Below the pieces are notes generated by a model, which saw only the letters and a program-made list of their open reading frames with translations, ran no database searches and was not told the origin of the DNA. Made by a program: the position numbers and the translations under genes. DNA of 64,000 bases from Tillandsia leiboldiana (lineage: Eukaryota; Streptophyta; Magnoliopsida; Poales; Bromeliaceae). Positions 34,547-46,930 of the stretch are shown here, in pieces (positions within the stretch are counted from its first letter, which is position 1; the number at the start of each line of letters is the position of its first letter). The stretch is taken from the NCBI GenBank assembly GCA_029204045.2, contig CM055076.1, positions 17,595,902-17,659,901 of the forward strand, in the 5' to 3' direction.

Positions 34547-35368
34547 TCCGTATCCTTCTAACTTCTGTTTATTATGCATATGTTTAAATCCTACTGTTGT
34601 GCAGGTTTTTAAGTTTTAATTTGAGTCTTTAGTCCTCGAACTTAAACTATTAACCATTCTCTCCACTTCTGTAATTTTTGGCTTTATTTGTGACAAAAAG
34701 GGGGAGAGAGAGTTTAGAACAATGATTTGAACTTGAACAATGATTGTGAAAATCTTGATAATGAAGATTTTGTGAACATCAAGGTAAGTATTATCTCAAC
34801 TTCAACTTTTGGTTTTCATCTTGTGTTTGAATGCATGCCTCGACTAACTATTTGCTAACTATTTGGGCATGTAATATAACTAACAAGTTGATGTTGGACT
34901 AACAAGTTTGTGACACTTGGTTTTTGATTGCATAGAAGATATGTTGGTTCTTAACTCTGATCAATTACATATCTATATATATATATATAAGTTTGTCACA
35001 AACATGTTCATGACATTTGGTTCTTACTTGCAAAGAAGATATGTTGGTGTTTTTAACTATGATCTGTTTACATATCTGAATATAAATGTCATGGTAAGTA
35101 TAAATGAGTTTAAACTTCATCTCTGTTTGTGGTTTTTGAATGATATAAAATTCTTGAGGTATCTAACGATTTCTTTTGTCAAGAATGATTTCTTTTTGCA
35201 GAGAGTACAGATGTCTAAGTCTAGAGTCTGTTTTAGGAGTTTAACTCATGTATTGTATTTTGGATCTCCATTGTAAATTTTTGTTGTATGGTGATAGCAA
35301 CAAAAATATCTTTTTGAATTTTCTTTAGTGGATCTATGTTTTGTCACGAAACCGCCAAAGGGGGAGAT
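34547..35368 (+). other. ORF3 to 3' LTR, copy B
   Basis: Non-coding. It contains a purine tract (AAAAAGGGGGAGAGAGAG, about 34695-34712), a second intron-like pair (donor AAG/GTAAGTA at 34784, acceptor TTTTTGCAG ending 35201), a diverged direct repeat around 34910-35085 (AGAAGATATGTTGGT... then ACATATCT), and the terminal PPT AAAGGGGGAGA (about 35357-35367). Confidence 0.6.
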
Positions 35369-36703
35369 TGTTACGGAATTTGAGTTGGCGTAGTTTCGTG
35401 AAAGTCTCAAGTCTTGAAGATTGAAGGTGAAGAAAGTTGGATCATTTAACTCAATCTCAAGAAAGAAGAATTCAAAAGGATCAGGTATGTTTAACTAAAG
35501 AATTTGTGTGATCCGAATACTTCTTGTAGTGTAGAAACACTTGGAAGAATCTTTCATTGCATAAAAATCAAAAACTGGACTTGGGACATGTTCAGGATCC
35601 GGATCAGGTTGTTCGATCCGGATCCCGAAGGTGGTTCGTTCATATATCGTTGCAATCCGGATCGTAGTCTCTTGATCCGGATCCCGAACGTTGAGTTTAC
35701 CATCTACCTTGAACGATCCGGATCCTGCTTCGCAATCCGGATCCCGAACGTTGATGTTTGGTAAACTGTATGAACGATCCGGATCGTAGTCACATGATCC
35801 GGATCCCGAACCTTCGTTTTTCTGGAATTGGCTGATTCGTTACGACGATCCGGATCTCAGTTATCACGATCCGGATCGCCGTCCGTAAAAATCCAGAAAT
35901 GGCAGGTTTTTGATTCTTATCTCCTTCCTAGGGTTTCTAACCTATAAATAGACCCTATGTCTTTCTTTCTAGGGTCAATCCACATAGCCGTCATTTTCAT
36001 ATATCATTTTATACGGCTATAGATCCACATATAGAGAAGAAAGGAAATCATTAGAGAATACTCTATGTTTCTTCATCTATATTGATTAGTTTGATTCAAG
36101 GTTTTCATACTCACATCTTGAGGTGAATCAAACTAATGAATACTTAGATGGTATTTCCGATCTATCTTTGATCTAAGTATTCGGCGGATCATCACCACCC
36201 AAAAACAACGATTTACCCCAAAATCGGCGCGTGGATTCGCGTGTCCTTGTGGATTCAAGGTTCAATCGCTCTCGTGGATTCGGAGCGAGGCACATTCGTG
36301 GATTCGAAGGGTGCTATTGGGTGAAGACCGTGGATTCGGTCGGACGTCGTGGATTCGACGTTGGACGCCGTGGATTCGGCGTTGGGCGCAGATCGTGGAT
36401 TCGAGAAGCGTCGGAGCGAGCGGAGAAGATCCTCTAGGAGCGTATGGAAAAGGTTGAGTCGTAAGTGTGTACGGTAAATCACCTTGTACGTGTTTTAATT
36501 CTAGTGGATTTCTGCCGTGTTATCGGTCCCGTGGTTTTTTACTCCGGTGATGGAGTTTTCCACGTAAAAATCTTGCGTGTTATTTTATTTTCCGCATTGG
36601 GTTTTAACGCAACGATTTTTGGAGTGTTTATACGTTTACACCTATTCACCCCCCTCTAGGTGTTTCTTCCCCTATTTAGATCCGTATTATATACGACCCA
36701 ACA
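35369..36703 (+). repeat. Sirevirus B 3' LTR
   Basis: 1335 bases, nearly identical to 12487-13821. TATA near 35943-35950; hairpin array 36226-36406. H1 is slightly altered (GAGGTGAATC in place of GAGTTGAATC), which shortens it by one or two pairs. Followed by GTAAC, the target duplication. Confidence 0.95.
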
Positions 36704-38105
36704 GTAACAACTCTACCTCCAGTCCAGACAGGAAAACCAAAAACACTCTAACTCAGACTGCTGTAATGAAATCATGCCGGTGACAACCCAATCCGCTGCT
36801 GTGGCGCCTTCCAACCGGGCGGCACAAATTCATCCGCTCGATGAAAGTGGTCGTTGCTCAGTTTGCCTGAAAATCAAGACTATCCATATAGGGAGCACGA
36901 CCTCTGCCTCTGCTCACACAGGGGTGACAAATGCGGTCCTCCGCAGATAGCCAATCCATGCTACCGCCGCGCCACTCTGATGTAGATGCTGATGCTGCTA
37001 TCGGGACCGGCCCAAACTCTGGCGTCTCGGGAACCCGTTATCCAGGAAAAGAAATCAGAAATGCCTCTGCTGTCCGATCTGTCCTCCATCACCCGGCGCG
37101 AAGCACCAAAATCCAGAACTCGCCTCTGGCGGCAGATCCCTATCCAAAGGAACTGCAGCGCCACGCTCCATACACCACGCCTACTCCATCGAAGCGTCAA
37201 TAATCCAAAACGGAGGGACCAACTAAACTGAAAGGTATCCTGGCGCAAACCATTCCCAGTCAAACATATCCTATGCGCCTCGTCCCTCGAAACCTGGAGC
37301 GTGCAGTTTAACGACTGTATAAACTCCCTAGCACAGGGAGGCTCTCAGATAGTCTCTCCATCAACACCAACCCCCAATTCTGCCTACAAAGGCTCCAACT
37401 CAAACCTATGAATCGAGATGGTTCAGACTGCCGGGACTGGCTCCATCGATCAATGACGTCCCGAAGCTCAGCTACTATCCACCCTGCCTCGGTGCCTCGG
37501 CACTGCTCGTCGGCACGGAGGGGGCTGCTCGCTCCATCGGTGCCGCTGGTACAACTGAATATGCCACTGCATAGGAAGAAAGTACTGGAGGACACTCAAG
37601 CGGTACTGCAACTAGCTGTGCTCTCTGCTCCAACAAGCGCATCAAACGTTCCATGGCCTCCTCCTGGCATCGGACAGCCTCCGACATCTGTGCCATCTGG
37701 ATCCATAACTCCTGGGTCTCGCTCTGCTCTGATAGCTCTGCCTCCCGCTGCTCGGGTAACTCATAAGATGCGGGATGTGCCCTCTTCGCTACACGACATC
37801 TCAGGAGCATCGTAGTCCACTGCACAATAACAAACATCAGGACACAACAACCAAACGACCCAATCCAGCGAAAGTCTATGACATGTCATCCATTCTATAG
37901 CATTATGTTGTCTGCAGCCAACATAATCGCTTAGGAGAATAAACATGCCAACCACTCATCCCGTCTCTCGGGAGAGGTACAAAACTCGATCAGGATTCTC
38001 GCTAAAAGTCACGACTCTCACATAGTCATCCTAATGTCCAACCACAAGCCTAGGGTTTCTAAGTCCTCAATGACCTACAACCTAGGCTCTGATACCACTC
38101 AAATC
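36704..38105 (-). mobile_element. Gypsy C internal region, 5' part
   Basis: Continues gypsy C after the Sirevirus insertion. Only the start of gag is recognisable (37475-37810). 36704-37400 has no identifiable domain. Near the right end is the primer-binding site GTGGTATCAGAGCC (38085-38098, minus strand). With 11438-12486, C's internal region is only about 2.45 kb and lacks protease, RT and integrase, so C was non-autonomous or heavily deleted. Confidence 0.75.
37475..37810 (-). pseudogene. gag: Gypsy C gag N-terminal fragment
   Basis: Minus-strand frame with RAHPASYELPEQREAELSEQ, matching the gag start of gypsy E (RAHPASDEEPEQREAEQSE, 45736 and below). It includes the following Gln/Arg-rich helix (MERLMRLLEQRAQ) and then loses homology. 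The capsid region (retrotransposon gag domain) is missing. Confidence 0.75.
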
Positions 38106-39351
38106 TGTCACGCCCCGGGGTCGAAACTGCGACCCGGGCTCGCTAACAGATCCGCCGCCCATACGGTGAACCCCGTATAGACGAAGCGTCTAACCTGCAA
38201 AAGATAGATACTATACTAAACAGATATCAGAGGTGAAAGTAAACTGCTAGAAATAAAATAAATACAACTCCAAGTCCTCACCACAAGTACATAAATCTCT
38301 CAAATCTGAAAGAAAAGTACAACTCTATACCTCACTACAAGGTCTCTCAACAAGTAACTCTCAAAATATAAAAAGGGTACATCTACTCTCTGGACGACGA
38401 CTGGTAGGGATCTAGCTCGCGACTCCCTTATCTCGGTCAGAAGAAGCAGCAACTGGAGCAGCAGGAACAGGAGCAGACATCCCTGGGGAAAAATACACCA
38501 CGACGGGTGTGAGAACTACATCCCACAGTAGTTCTCAGTGGGTGCCGCCAACAAGCCCAACGGTCTGCCCACTAAGTCTACTAGAGGCATGCTGCAACAA
38601 ATGAAATACTGAAGGAAAGAGCTGGAGATGAATAACCCTACAGCTACTATGCCCCTATCTAGATGCTCAAAAAGTGGAACAGATGATAACATGGTGCATC
38701 TACTAACATATCAATATAGGCACCCAATCTGAAACTGACTGCCTCCTCGGGTCCAGTCAAGTCTGCGCCTACCTACTGCCGCACATCCTCAACAGGACGG
38801 GTCTACCGTAGGTATTTTCGTAGCTGCCAAAACTGGCTCAGCCAGAGGGACTGTGTCCGTAACTGCCAAAACTGGCTCAGTCAGAGGGACGGCGTCGGCA
38901 AGTCGCGATACCAAAGTGCAGACCACCCTGGACGTGGCACTCGAGAGGAGCGACCCCAACGAGGACAAGGGTATCCGCACACTCTGTCGAGTTGGCACTG
39001 CAGGCTATAGTCAGAATCCATGCTCACGCTCTGAACGAAACAAACTCAGGATCCTCAAATATCTCGCACCAAACTGCCTCAACAGGCCAACATCGCATCC
39101 ACTGCGGAAAACTGCCTCAACAGGCCAACATCGCATCCACTGCGAGAAGCTGTCTCAACAGGCCAAACATGCCAAACATCGCATCCACTGCGAACAACTG
39201 CCTCAACAGACCAACATCGCATCCACTGCGAACAACTGCCTCAACAGGCCAAACATCGCATCCACTGCGAACAACTGCCTCAACAGGCCAACATCGCATC
39301 CACTTCGGAAAACTGCCTCAACAGGCCAACATCGCATCCACTGCGAGAAAC
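38106..39351 (-). mobile_element. Gypsy C right LTR, truncated
   Basis: Matches 1369-2029 and 7988-8570 of the left LTR; it is the element's 5' LTR. It is cut off at 39351, within the minisatellite, where gypsy E begins. 38755-38765 preserves the site that element D occupies in the left LTR. Confidence 0.85.
39073..39351. repeat. Minisatellite in gypsy C right LTR
   Basis: Seven units of the same CTGCCTCAACAGGCC/CATCGCATCCACTGCG repeat as at 8299-8765, truncated by gypsy E. Unit order and single-base variants differ from the left LTR. Confidence 0.9.
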
Positions 39352-40949
39352 TGTCACGCCCCGCGGTCGAAACTGCGACCCGGGCTTGCCAACAGATTCG
39401 CCATCTGCACGGGAAACCCCGCACAGACGAAGCGACTAACCTGCAAGTAAAATCTATAGCTAAACATGTATTAGAGCTGAAATGAAATACTAGCTACAGA
39501 AAGAAAACACTGAACATCGGAATAAACAAAATCCAAGATACATAGTTCTCTCACTATGAATATAAATACAATCCCATACTGTCCCGTACAAAAGTGAAAA
39601 CTCAAAAATATAGGGTACCTCTACCTCTGACTCTCAGACAGACTCGGGTAAGAAACTAGTCGGCCACGCCATTACCTCGATCTGCTGCCTCCGCACGAGC
39701 TGAAGCCGGAACAGCCGCCTCAGGAAAACCTGTCACCACAGCGGGTGTGAGAACTACTGCAGAAGGTAGTTCTCAGTGGGTACCGTCACCAATATCCACG
39801 GTATGCCCACTAAGTCTACTGGAGGCACAACAATAGGTATGCAATATACAGATAAAAGGAAAGCTGAAAGGCAACTACAGCTAAAATGCCTCAAGTATAA
39901 TGCTCAAAGGAAAACTCAAGTAAGAACTTGCTATGCATCCACTCGCTCACATAACCCAATCTCAGTGATTGCCACATTGGGTCTAGTCAAGCCTGCACCC
40001 CCTAGTGTATCAACCAGGGCGTCCCATCGGACTATCTCAGTATCACGCAAAGCGACCTTTAGTGTACCAACTAGGCGCATCATCATCGCATCCGGAGCGT
40101 AACTCGAGGAGAGTGACCCCACCGAGCTCAAGCGTGTCTCATCTGGCATAAAAAGCGACATCTGCAGGTTACAATCCACGATCAAACAGATCGAAAACTC
40201 GAATGACAACATCCCACACTCATGTCTAGGTCGGAGAACACTCCACGACTCAATCTGATATGCCCATAAAAAAAAACCCCAAGACACTAGCAACACATCC
40301 TTTAAATCAAATAAGATCCACTCTGCCCCCAGGCGCGAGGACATATACAGCCTGAACCCATGCCACCCCTCTGGCGATCTCAAAATTTTAAAACCTTTCT
40401 CAAAAATACCGATTTTCATTAAAACGGGTTTTCTTGATTTTTAAAACGGTCCAGGTGCAAGTATGATGCCAACTAACCATGAAATCTAGTGTCATGCAGT
40501 ATCAGGAGTATACTAAAAATAATCTGGGCTATTTAATGAAGGTGGCGAGGTGTAATGACGGTGCAGAGGGTAGCTGGGAAGTGAAAAGACGCAAATGCCC
40601 TCACTCAAACAGGAAAAATACCAAAATCCCCAACATTCTGGAGGCTGGGGGTACCGATACCCACTCCTCAGTACCGGTACCCACCCCCCAGTTCCAAAAC
40701 ACAATGCCCAGTTCCGGAACACAGCCCTCAGTTCCGGAACACAATGCCCAGTTCCGGAACACAGTGCCTCCCAGGCTGAAGCTTCCAATGTCGACGCCGC
40801 CAACTCACTTTTCACCCCGGAGGCTCCCGCATCGATCCGAAACCTCCCGAACTCCACTGTAATCATAAAATACACATGTCCCAAGGGGTATCCACCCACC
40901 ATGCCCAACTGCGGAGTCGGTGCTCTACACCTAACCCCGGTACTCTACA
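39352..40949 (-). repeat. Gypsy E left (3') LTR
   Basis: Starts TGTCACGCCCCGCGG and ends TACTCTACA before the PPT. Upstream of the TATTTAA-like box (about 40529-40536, minus strand) it has palindromic repeats based on TTCCGGAA and GTACCGGTAC (about 40650-40770). Lacks 666 bases present at 47807-48472 of the right LTR. Confidence 0.9.
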
Positions 40950-41019
40950 TCCTCCCCTCCTTAAAAGGGTTTCGTCCTCGAAACCAAATAGAATCCAAAT
41001 CTCAGGAGGGTGTCTCAAA

Positions 41020-44000
41020 TAAATGGGGACATGAAATCCTCAACTCATCCTCAGGCTCCCAGGTGGCCTCTCGCTCATCATGATGACTCCACAGGACCTT
41101 CACAAACGGTATGACCCGATTGCGCAATTATTTTGTCTCTCGGGCAAGAATTCGCATCGGTCGCTCCTAATAGCTCAAATCCTCGTCCAACTCCAAGGAA
41201 GTGAAGTCCAAAACATGCGAGGGATCAAAAACATACTTCCTCAGGACGGATACGTGAAATACATCATGGGTGCCTGCCAAACGTGGCGGTAGCGCAACTC
41301 GGTAAGCAACTGGTCCAATGCGCTCTAACACCTCAAACGGGCGAATGAACCGCGGACTGAGCTTTCCGCGCACTCCAAAACGGCGTATCCCTCGAGATGG
41401 CGAGACTTTCAGAAAAACTGATCTCCAACATGAAACTCTAAGTCTCGCCGCCTCCTATCGGCATAACTCCTCTGCCGGCCCTGGGCGGTCACCAAATGTC
41501 GCCGAATGACCTTGACCTTTTCTTTAGCTTCCACAAGCAAGTCTGGCCCCAAGGTTTTCCTTTCACCCACGTCACTCCAAAATAATGGCGATCGACATTT
41601 CCATCCATACAATGCTTCGTAAGGCGCCATCTGAATGCTCGCCTGGAAGCTATTGTTGTACGCAAACTCAGCCAATCTCAAATGTCGATCCCAGCTGCCG
41701 CTAAAGCTCAGGACACATGCTCTCAACATATCCTCAAGAGTCTGAATGGTCCGCTCAGACTGTCCTTCAGTCTGTGGGTGAAAGGCAGTGCTGAAATGAA
41801 GCTGGGTCCCCAAGGCTGTCTGCAGGCTCCTCTAGAAATGCGAAGTGAACCTCGGGTCCTTATCAGACACAATTGAAGCTGGTACCCCATGCAACCTCAC
41901 AATCTCATCCAGGTATTACTATGCTAATCTCTCCAGAGTCCAACTCGACTGTATCGGCAGAAAATGGGTTGATTTGGTCAATCGATGCACAATCACCCAA
42001 ATAGCATCAGCTCCACTCCGTGACCTCGGTAACCCAACAATAAAGTCCATGGTCACTCGATCCCATTTCCATTCAGGTATTGGAAGGCTTTGTAACTTGC
42101 CAGCTGGAACCTGATGCTCAGCCTTAACTTGCTGACAAGTTAGACAATGGGCAACAAACCTTCCAATATCTCTCTTCATGCTCATCCACCAAAACTGTGC
42201 CCTCAAATCTCTATACATCTTAGTTCCCCCAAGGTGGAGGGTGTAAGGTGTATAGTGAGCTTCTCTCAAAATCAGCTCACGAATCTCTAAGTCCACGGGC
42301 ACACAAATGCGGTCCCTGTACCTAAGTACTCCCGCTGCATCAACAGAGAAGTCCCCACCCTAACCATGCTGAACCTGGTCTCTAATCGTCTCAAGATAGG
42401 GGTCCACACTCTGTTTCTCTCTAATCCTGTCCAACAGAGTGGGCTGCAAAACCAAAGACATAAGTCTTGTAGAGTCCCCATGGGACACAACCTCAACATC
42501 AAGTCGCCTTAACTGCTCCCTCAGTGGAATCTGCTGAGTAATCAATAAGCTCAAAAACTGCACTGCTCGCCTACTCAAGACATCTGCGACCACATTGGCC
42601 TTGCTGGGATGATACTGTATGCTCAAGTTATAATCTTTTATCAGCTCTAGCCACCGGCGTTGCCTCAAATTGAGCTCCTTTTGAGTAAACAAATACTTCA
42701 GACTTTTGTGGTCGGTAAATATCCCACAGTGCTCACCATAAAGGTAGTGTCGCCATAGCTTCAAAGCAAATACATCAGCGGCTAGTTCCAAATCATGCGT
42801 AGGGTAATTCTTCTCATAATCCTTTAATTGTCGCGACGCATAAGCAATTACCCTATCACGCTGCATCAACACACAACCTAAGCCGCTATGGGAGGCATCA
42901 CAATAAACCACAATTCCCTCTCCCATCACTGGCAACGCAAGAATCGGCGCTGATATCAACCTTAGCTTCAACTCATCGAAGCTCTGCTGGTACTGCTCAG
43001 TCCAAACATATCTAGTCCCTTTTCTAGTCAAACGGGTGAGGGGAGTAGAGAGCTTCGCAAAGCCCCTCTACGAACCGACGGTAGTATCCTGCTAGGCCCA
43101 AAAAGCTCCGAACCTCTGTCACCGTCGTAGGTCTAGGCCAATCCCGAACGACATCAATCTTCGTCGGGTCCACTGCCACTCCTGCGGCTGAAACCAAATG
43201 GCCTAAAAATGAAACTTCCCGAAGCCAAAATGCGCACTTTTTCAATTTGGCATATAGCTCATTCTCCCTCAGAAGTTGCAGCACTATCCTCAAGTGCTCC
43301 TCATGCTCTAAGTCACTTCGGGAATACACCAAGATATCATCGATGAACAGTACTAAAAATCGGTCCAAGTACGGCTGGAATACTCGGTTCATCAGATCCA
43401 TAAAGGCGGCAGGGGCATTAGTCAACCCAAATGGCATCACTGTGAACTCGTAATGCCCGTACCGTATCCTGAATGCCGTCTTGGATACATCCTCAGCCTT
43501 CACCCTCAACTGGTGGTAACCGGACTGGAGGTCTATCTTCGAGAAGACCGTAGCTCTCTGAAGCTGATCAAACAAATCATCAATCCGTGGGAGGGGATAC
43601 TTATTCCGGACGGTCACTTTATTTAACTCTCGGTAATCCACACACAACCTGAGTGACCCATCCTTCTTCTTCACAAACAGAATCGGCGCTCCGCACGGAG
43701 AAACACTGGGTCTAACAAACCCTCGATCCATCAGATCTTGCAACTGAGCCTTCAGCTCTCTCTACTCTGCGGGTGCCATCCTGTAGGGTGCCTTGGAGAT
43801 TGGTGCAGTTCCAGGGACTACATCAATCACAAACTCTATCTCTCGGTCCGGCGGCATAGAAGATAACTATGGGGGAAACACATCCGGGTACTCACGGACA
43901 ATAGGGATGTCCTCGAGTCCGGGCGTCGCCGTAGGCACCTCTACCACAGTCGCTAGAAAAGCGACGCAACCACGACTTAGCATCTATCGTGCTCTGGCGG

Positions 44001-45736
44001 AAGATATCGTCGCTGCAAACAAAGTGCTCTGGCATCCCCTATAAACATACTACTCCTGACCCGACTCACGGAGGGTCACTGTCCTCTCTCTACAATCGAT
44101 GGTAGCATAATACTGGGACAACCAGTCCATACCCAACACTACATCAAAATCTCGGAGCTGACGTAGGACCAACAGATCAATAAGCAAAATCCAGGGTCCT
44201 AACTGCATTGGGCAGGACCGACAACACTCGTCTACGTGCAACACGTGATCTGGAATCTGAACCTCACGTGCACAAGCTAACAGCCCTATCTCTAGCCCAT
44301 GCAAGGATGCAAATGCTCTACTGATGAATGAGTGCGATGCTCCAGTATCAAATAATGCTCTAGTGCATGTAGAGGAGATAAGAATAATACCTGCTACCAC
44401 CTGGTCGGCTGCCAAGGAATCCTCAACCTGAGCGGCGTACACTCGCCCGCTCGGAGGTGGTCGCCTGTCTGGCTGTCGCGACGAAGTGGCCCGATCCACC
44501 TGGCCAAAACTCGGCGAAGCTCCTACTACCTGCAAAGGAGAAGGAGGAGTCGATGCTGTCGATGGTGCTGGCGACCCTGCTCTCGGGCAAGACCACGCCA
44601 TATGTCCCGGCTGTCCACAACGATAACACCGGCCATGCCGCTGCTCACACTGCTGAGGTGGATGGGGTCCGCCGCAAATAATACATCGGTCGGGACGCCT
44701 CTGCTGCTGCGACTGCTGCTGTCTAGGCTGCCGAAAAACCTCCAGGTCTTTGCCTCCTCTGAGACCCACGACCCAGAGACTGGAATCGTGGCGGTCTCGG
44801 GGGTCTCGGTCTACTCGGCTGTCCAAAATCCGGCAGCGCTGGACGCTTCTCTCCGGAGCTGGTCCTTGGCGCTCCGTCCCTCTCTAACATAATCACCGAT
44901 CCTCGGGCAACCCACCGAGCATGCTCTATCGCCGCATCCAGAGTCGGTGCTCGATGAGAATGTACAAGGTGATAAATATCCTGATGTAGTCCTCTCTCAA
45001 ATAGATCAACCCTCTGAGCCTCATCCTGGGCGACGTGGGGTATACTGTTCAGCAACCGTTGAAATTCGCGAGCATACTCCTGAAGAGGTTGACTCCCCTG
45101 CTGAAGACGTCGCAAGTCCCCTTCCAGTTTCTGCTTTGCACTGTCGGGAAAGAAAGCCCCGAGTAGCAAGGCACGAAACTCCCTCCAGGTCATCAACTGC
45201 ACTCCCGGTGGTCCAACAGGACGAACTCGATGCCACCAAGTCTCGGCGTCCTTCTCCAAAAAGTGCGTGGCCAGATGCACATGATGTTTTTCCTGGATGA
45301 ACAGATTCTCGAATAGCTTTTCCATTGCTGCAATCCAGTTCTCTGCCTCCCAAGGCTCCAAACTCTGCCCTGAGAATCATGGGGGATGAAACTGGCTGAT
45401 ATACGACAACCGGTCGGTGAGCTCTCTCTGCTCCTGTACTGTCAACGGAGCAATCTGGGTCGAGGTCGACGATGTCGCAACCGGAGGTACTACTGGCGGT
45501 ACTACAGGAGACGCTATCTGCTCAAGCATGCGCATCATGCGCTCCATGTTCTCCTCCTGGCGCCTGGCCACCTCCTCCTGGCACCTGGCCGTCTCCTCCT
45601 GGCGCCGTAACGCCTCTGACATCTGGGCTACCTGGGCCCGTAACTCCCGGACCTCGCTCTGCTCGGCCTCTCGCTGCTCGGGCTCCTCATCTGATGCAGG
45701 ATGCGCCCTCGTCGCTGCACGACGTCTCGGAGGCAT
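41020..45736 (-). pseudogene. gag-pol: Gypsy E gag-pol, multiple stops and frameshifts
   Basis: Gag starts MPPRRRAATRAHP at 45736 and has a capsid domain (WWHRVRPVGPPGVQ, about 45240) and CCHC knuckles (CYRCGQPGHMAWSC, about 44640). Protease DTGASHSFISRAF follows (about 44350), then RT (FIDDILVYSRSD, about 43330), RNase H (YCDASHSGLGCVLMQ, about 42895; start of this frame near 43031), integrase with the H2C2 finger (CLTCQQVKAEH, about 42140), the core (WVIVHRLTKSTHFLP) and a C-terminal stretch (41409-41813), and the region before the chromodomain (41167-41373). Breaks fall near 45370, 44780, 43755, 43030, 42360-42300, 41900-41820, 41400 and 41160. Domain order RT-RNase H-integrase is gypsy. 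Catalytic Asp residues of protease and RT remain, but the protein cannot be made from this copy. Confidence 0.88.
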
Positions 45737-46476
45737 TGCAGGCAACTGCAACAAAACCAAATGTCAGAACACAGAAATCTCTCGACCCGATCAAGCGAAA
45801 GTCTAAAACATGTCTCCCATTCTAAAGCATTATGTCGTCTGCAGCCAACATAACCACTTTAGAGAATAAACATGTAAGGTCACTCGCCCCAATCCCCTGG
45901 GAGAGTTACAGACTCAATCAGGACTCTCGCTAAAGTCACGTCTCTCACGACAGTCATCCTACTGTCCAACCAATAGCCAAGGGTCACTAAGTCCTCAACG
46001 ACCTATATACCTAGGCTATGATACCACCCTAATCTGTCACGCCCCGCGGTCGAAACTGCGACCCGGGCTCGCCAACAGATCCGCCATCTAACCTGCAAGT
46101 AAAATTTATAGCTAAACATGTATCAGAGCTGAAATGAAATACTAGCTACAGAAAGAAAACACAGAACATCGGAATAAACAAAATCCAAGATACATAGTTC
46201 TCTCACTATGAAAATAAATACAATCCCAGACTGTCCAGTACAAAAGTGAAAACTCAAAAATACAGGGTACCTCTACCTCTGACTCTCAGACAGACACGGG
46301 TAAGAAACTAGTCGGCCACGCCCTTACCTCGATCTGCTGCCTCCGCACGAGCTGAAGCCGGAACTGTGACACCCCCGGAATTTGAAATAGTCCTATATAT
46401 AAATGATATAATAGGACTAAAACTCTTAACCCGGCTATAGCATTTTGGATGGTAGCAATATCCAATAGGTTATGAG

Positions 46477-46530
46477 AGTTAAGCGTGCTAGAGCTAGAGT
46501 AGTTCTAGGATGGGTGACCCCCTGGGAAGT
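46477..46530 (+). promoter_or_regulatory. 5S rRNA-derived segment, Cassandra LTR 1
   Basis: AGTTAAGCGTGCT (box A position) and AGTAGTTCTAGGATGGGTGA (box C position), followed by CCCCCTGGGAAGT, match plant 5S rRNA with a few substitutions. In Cassandra this region is known to support RNA polymerase III transcription. It is not a complete 5S gene. Confidence 0.9.
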
Positions 46531-46876
46531 TGGGGCGTCACAATTGGTATCAGAGACAATCACCAGCCGAAAATGTGAGATGAGTCTCGGCTGAGCCAGG
46601 GTTATATAGCGGGTAGAGTGTGGCTCCCCGGCTAATGACCGTTGTAGGTGGAGTGCAGCTCCCTACAAGGTCGGCTAAGGCTAGCGAGACGAGTCTCACA
46701 TCGCCTGGTACTAGTGAGTGTGCTTGAGTCTGACGTGGACATCAGGGCTTAAAGGGGGGAGGAATGTGACACCCCCGGAATTTGAAATAGTCCTATATAT
46801 AAATGATATAATAGGACTAAAACTCTTAACCCGGCTATAGCATTTTGGATGGTAGCAATATCCAAGAGGTTATGAG

Positions 46877-46930
46877 AGTTAAGCGTGCTAGAGCTAGAGT
46901 AGTTCTAGGATGGGTGACCCCCTGGGAAGT
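46877..46930 (+). promoter_or_regulatory. 5S rRNA-derived segment, Cassandra LTR 2
   Basis: Second copy of the 5S-like pol III promoter segment, identical to 46477-46530 by eye. Confidence 0.9.

Larger units (their letters stand above)
24980..36703 (+). mobile_element. Sirevirus-type copia element, copy B (clean 3' part)
   Basis: Same element as copy A: LTR (24980-26320), gag-pol, spacer, ORF3, LTR (35369-36703). Right flank is GTAAC; the left flank, next to the gap, reads GCAAC. From about 28.5 kb the sequence is clean and the late pol and ORF3 frames are open; before that it carries many indels. The clean part of A (to about 16 kb) and the clean part of B complement one another. Confidence 0.85.

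Noticed and set aside
12487..36703. A true tandem duplication of the Sirevirus
   Set aside because: Shared flanks, one target duplication, the N gap and error density rising toward the gap fit duplicate contig ends better. Reads are needed to settle it.
46477..46530. A 5S rRNA gene
   Set aside because: Only the 3' half of 5S is present and it lies inside the LTRs of a Cassandra TRIM.
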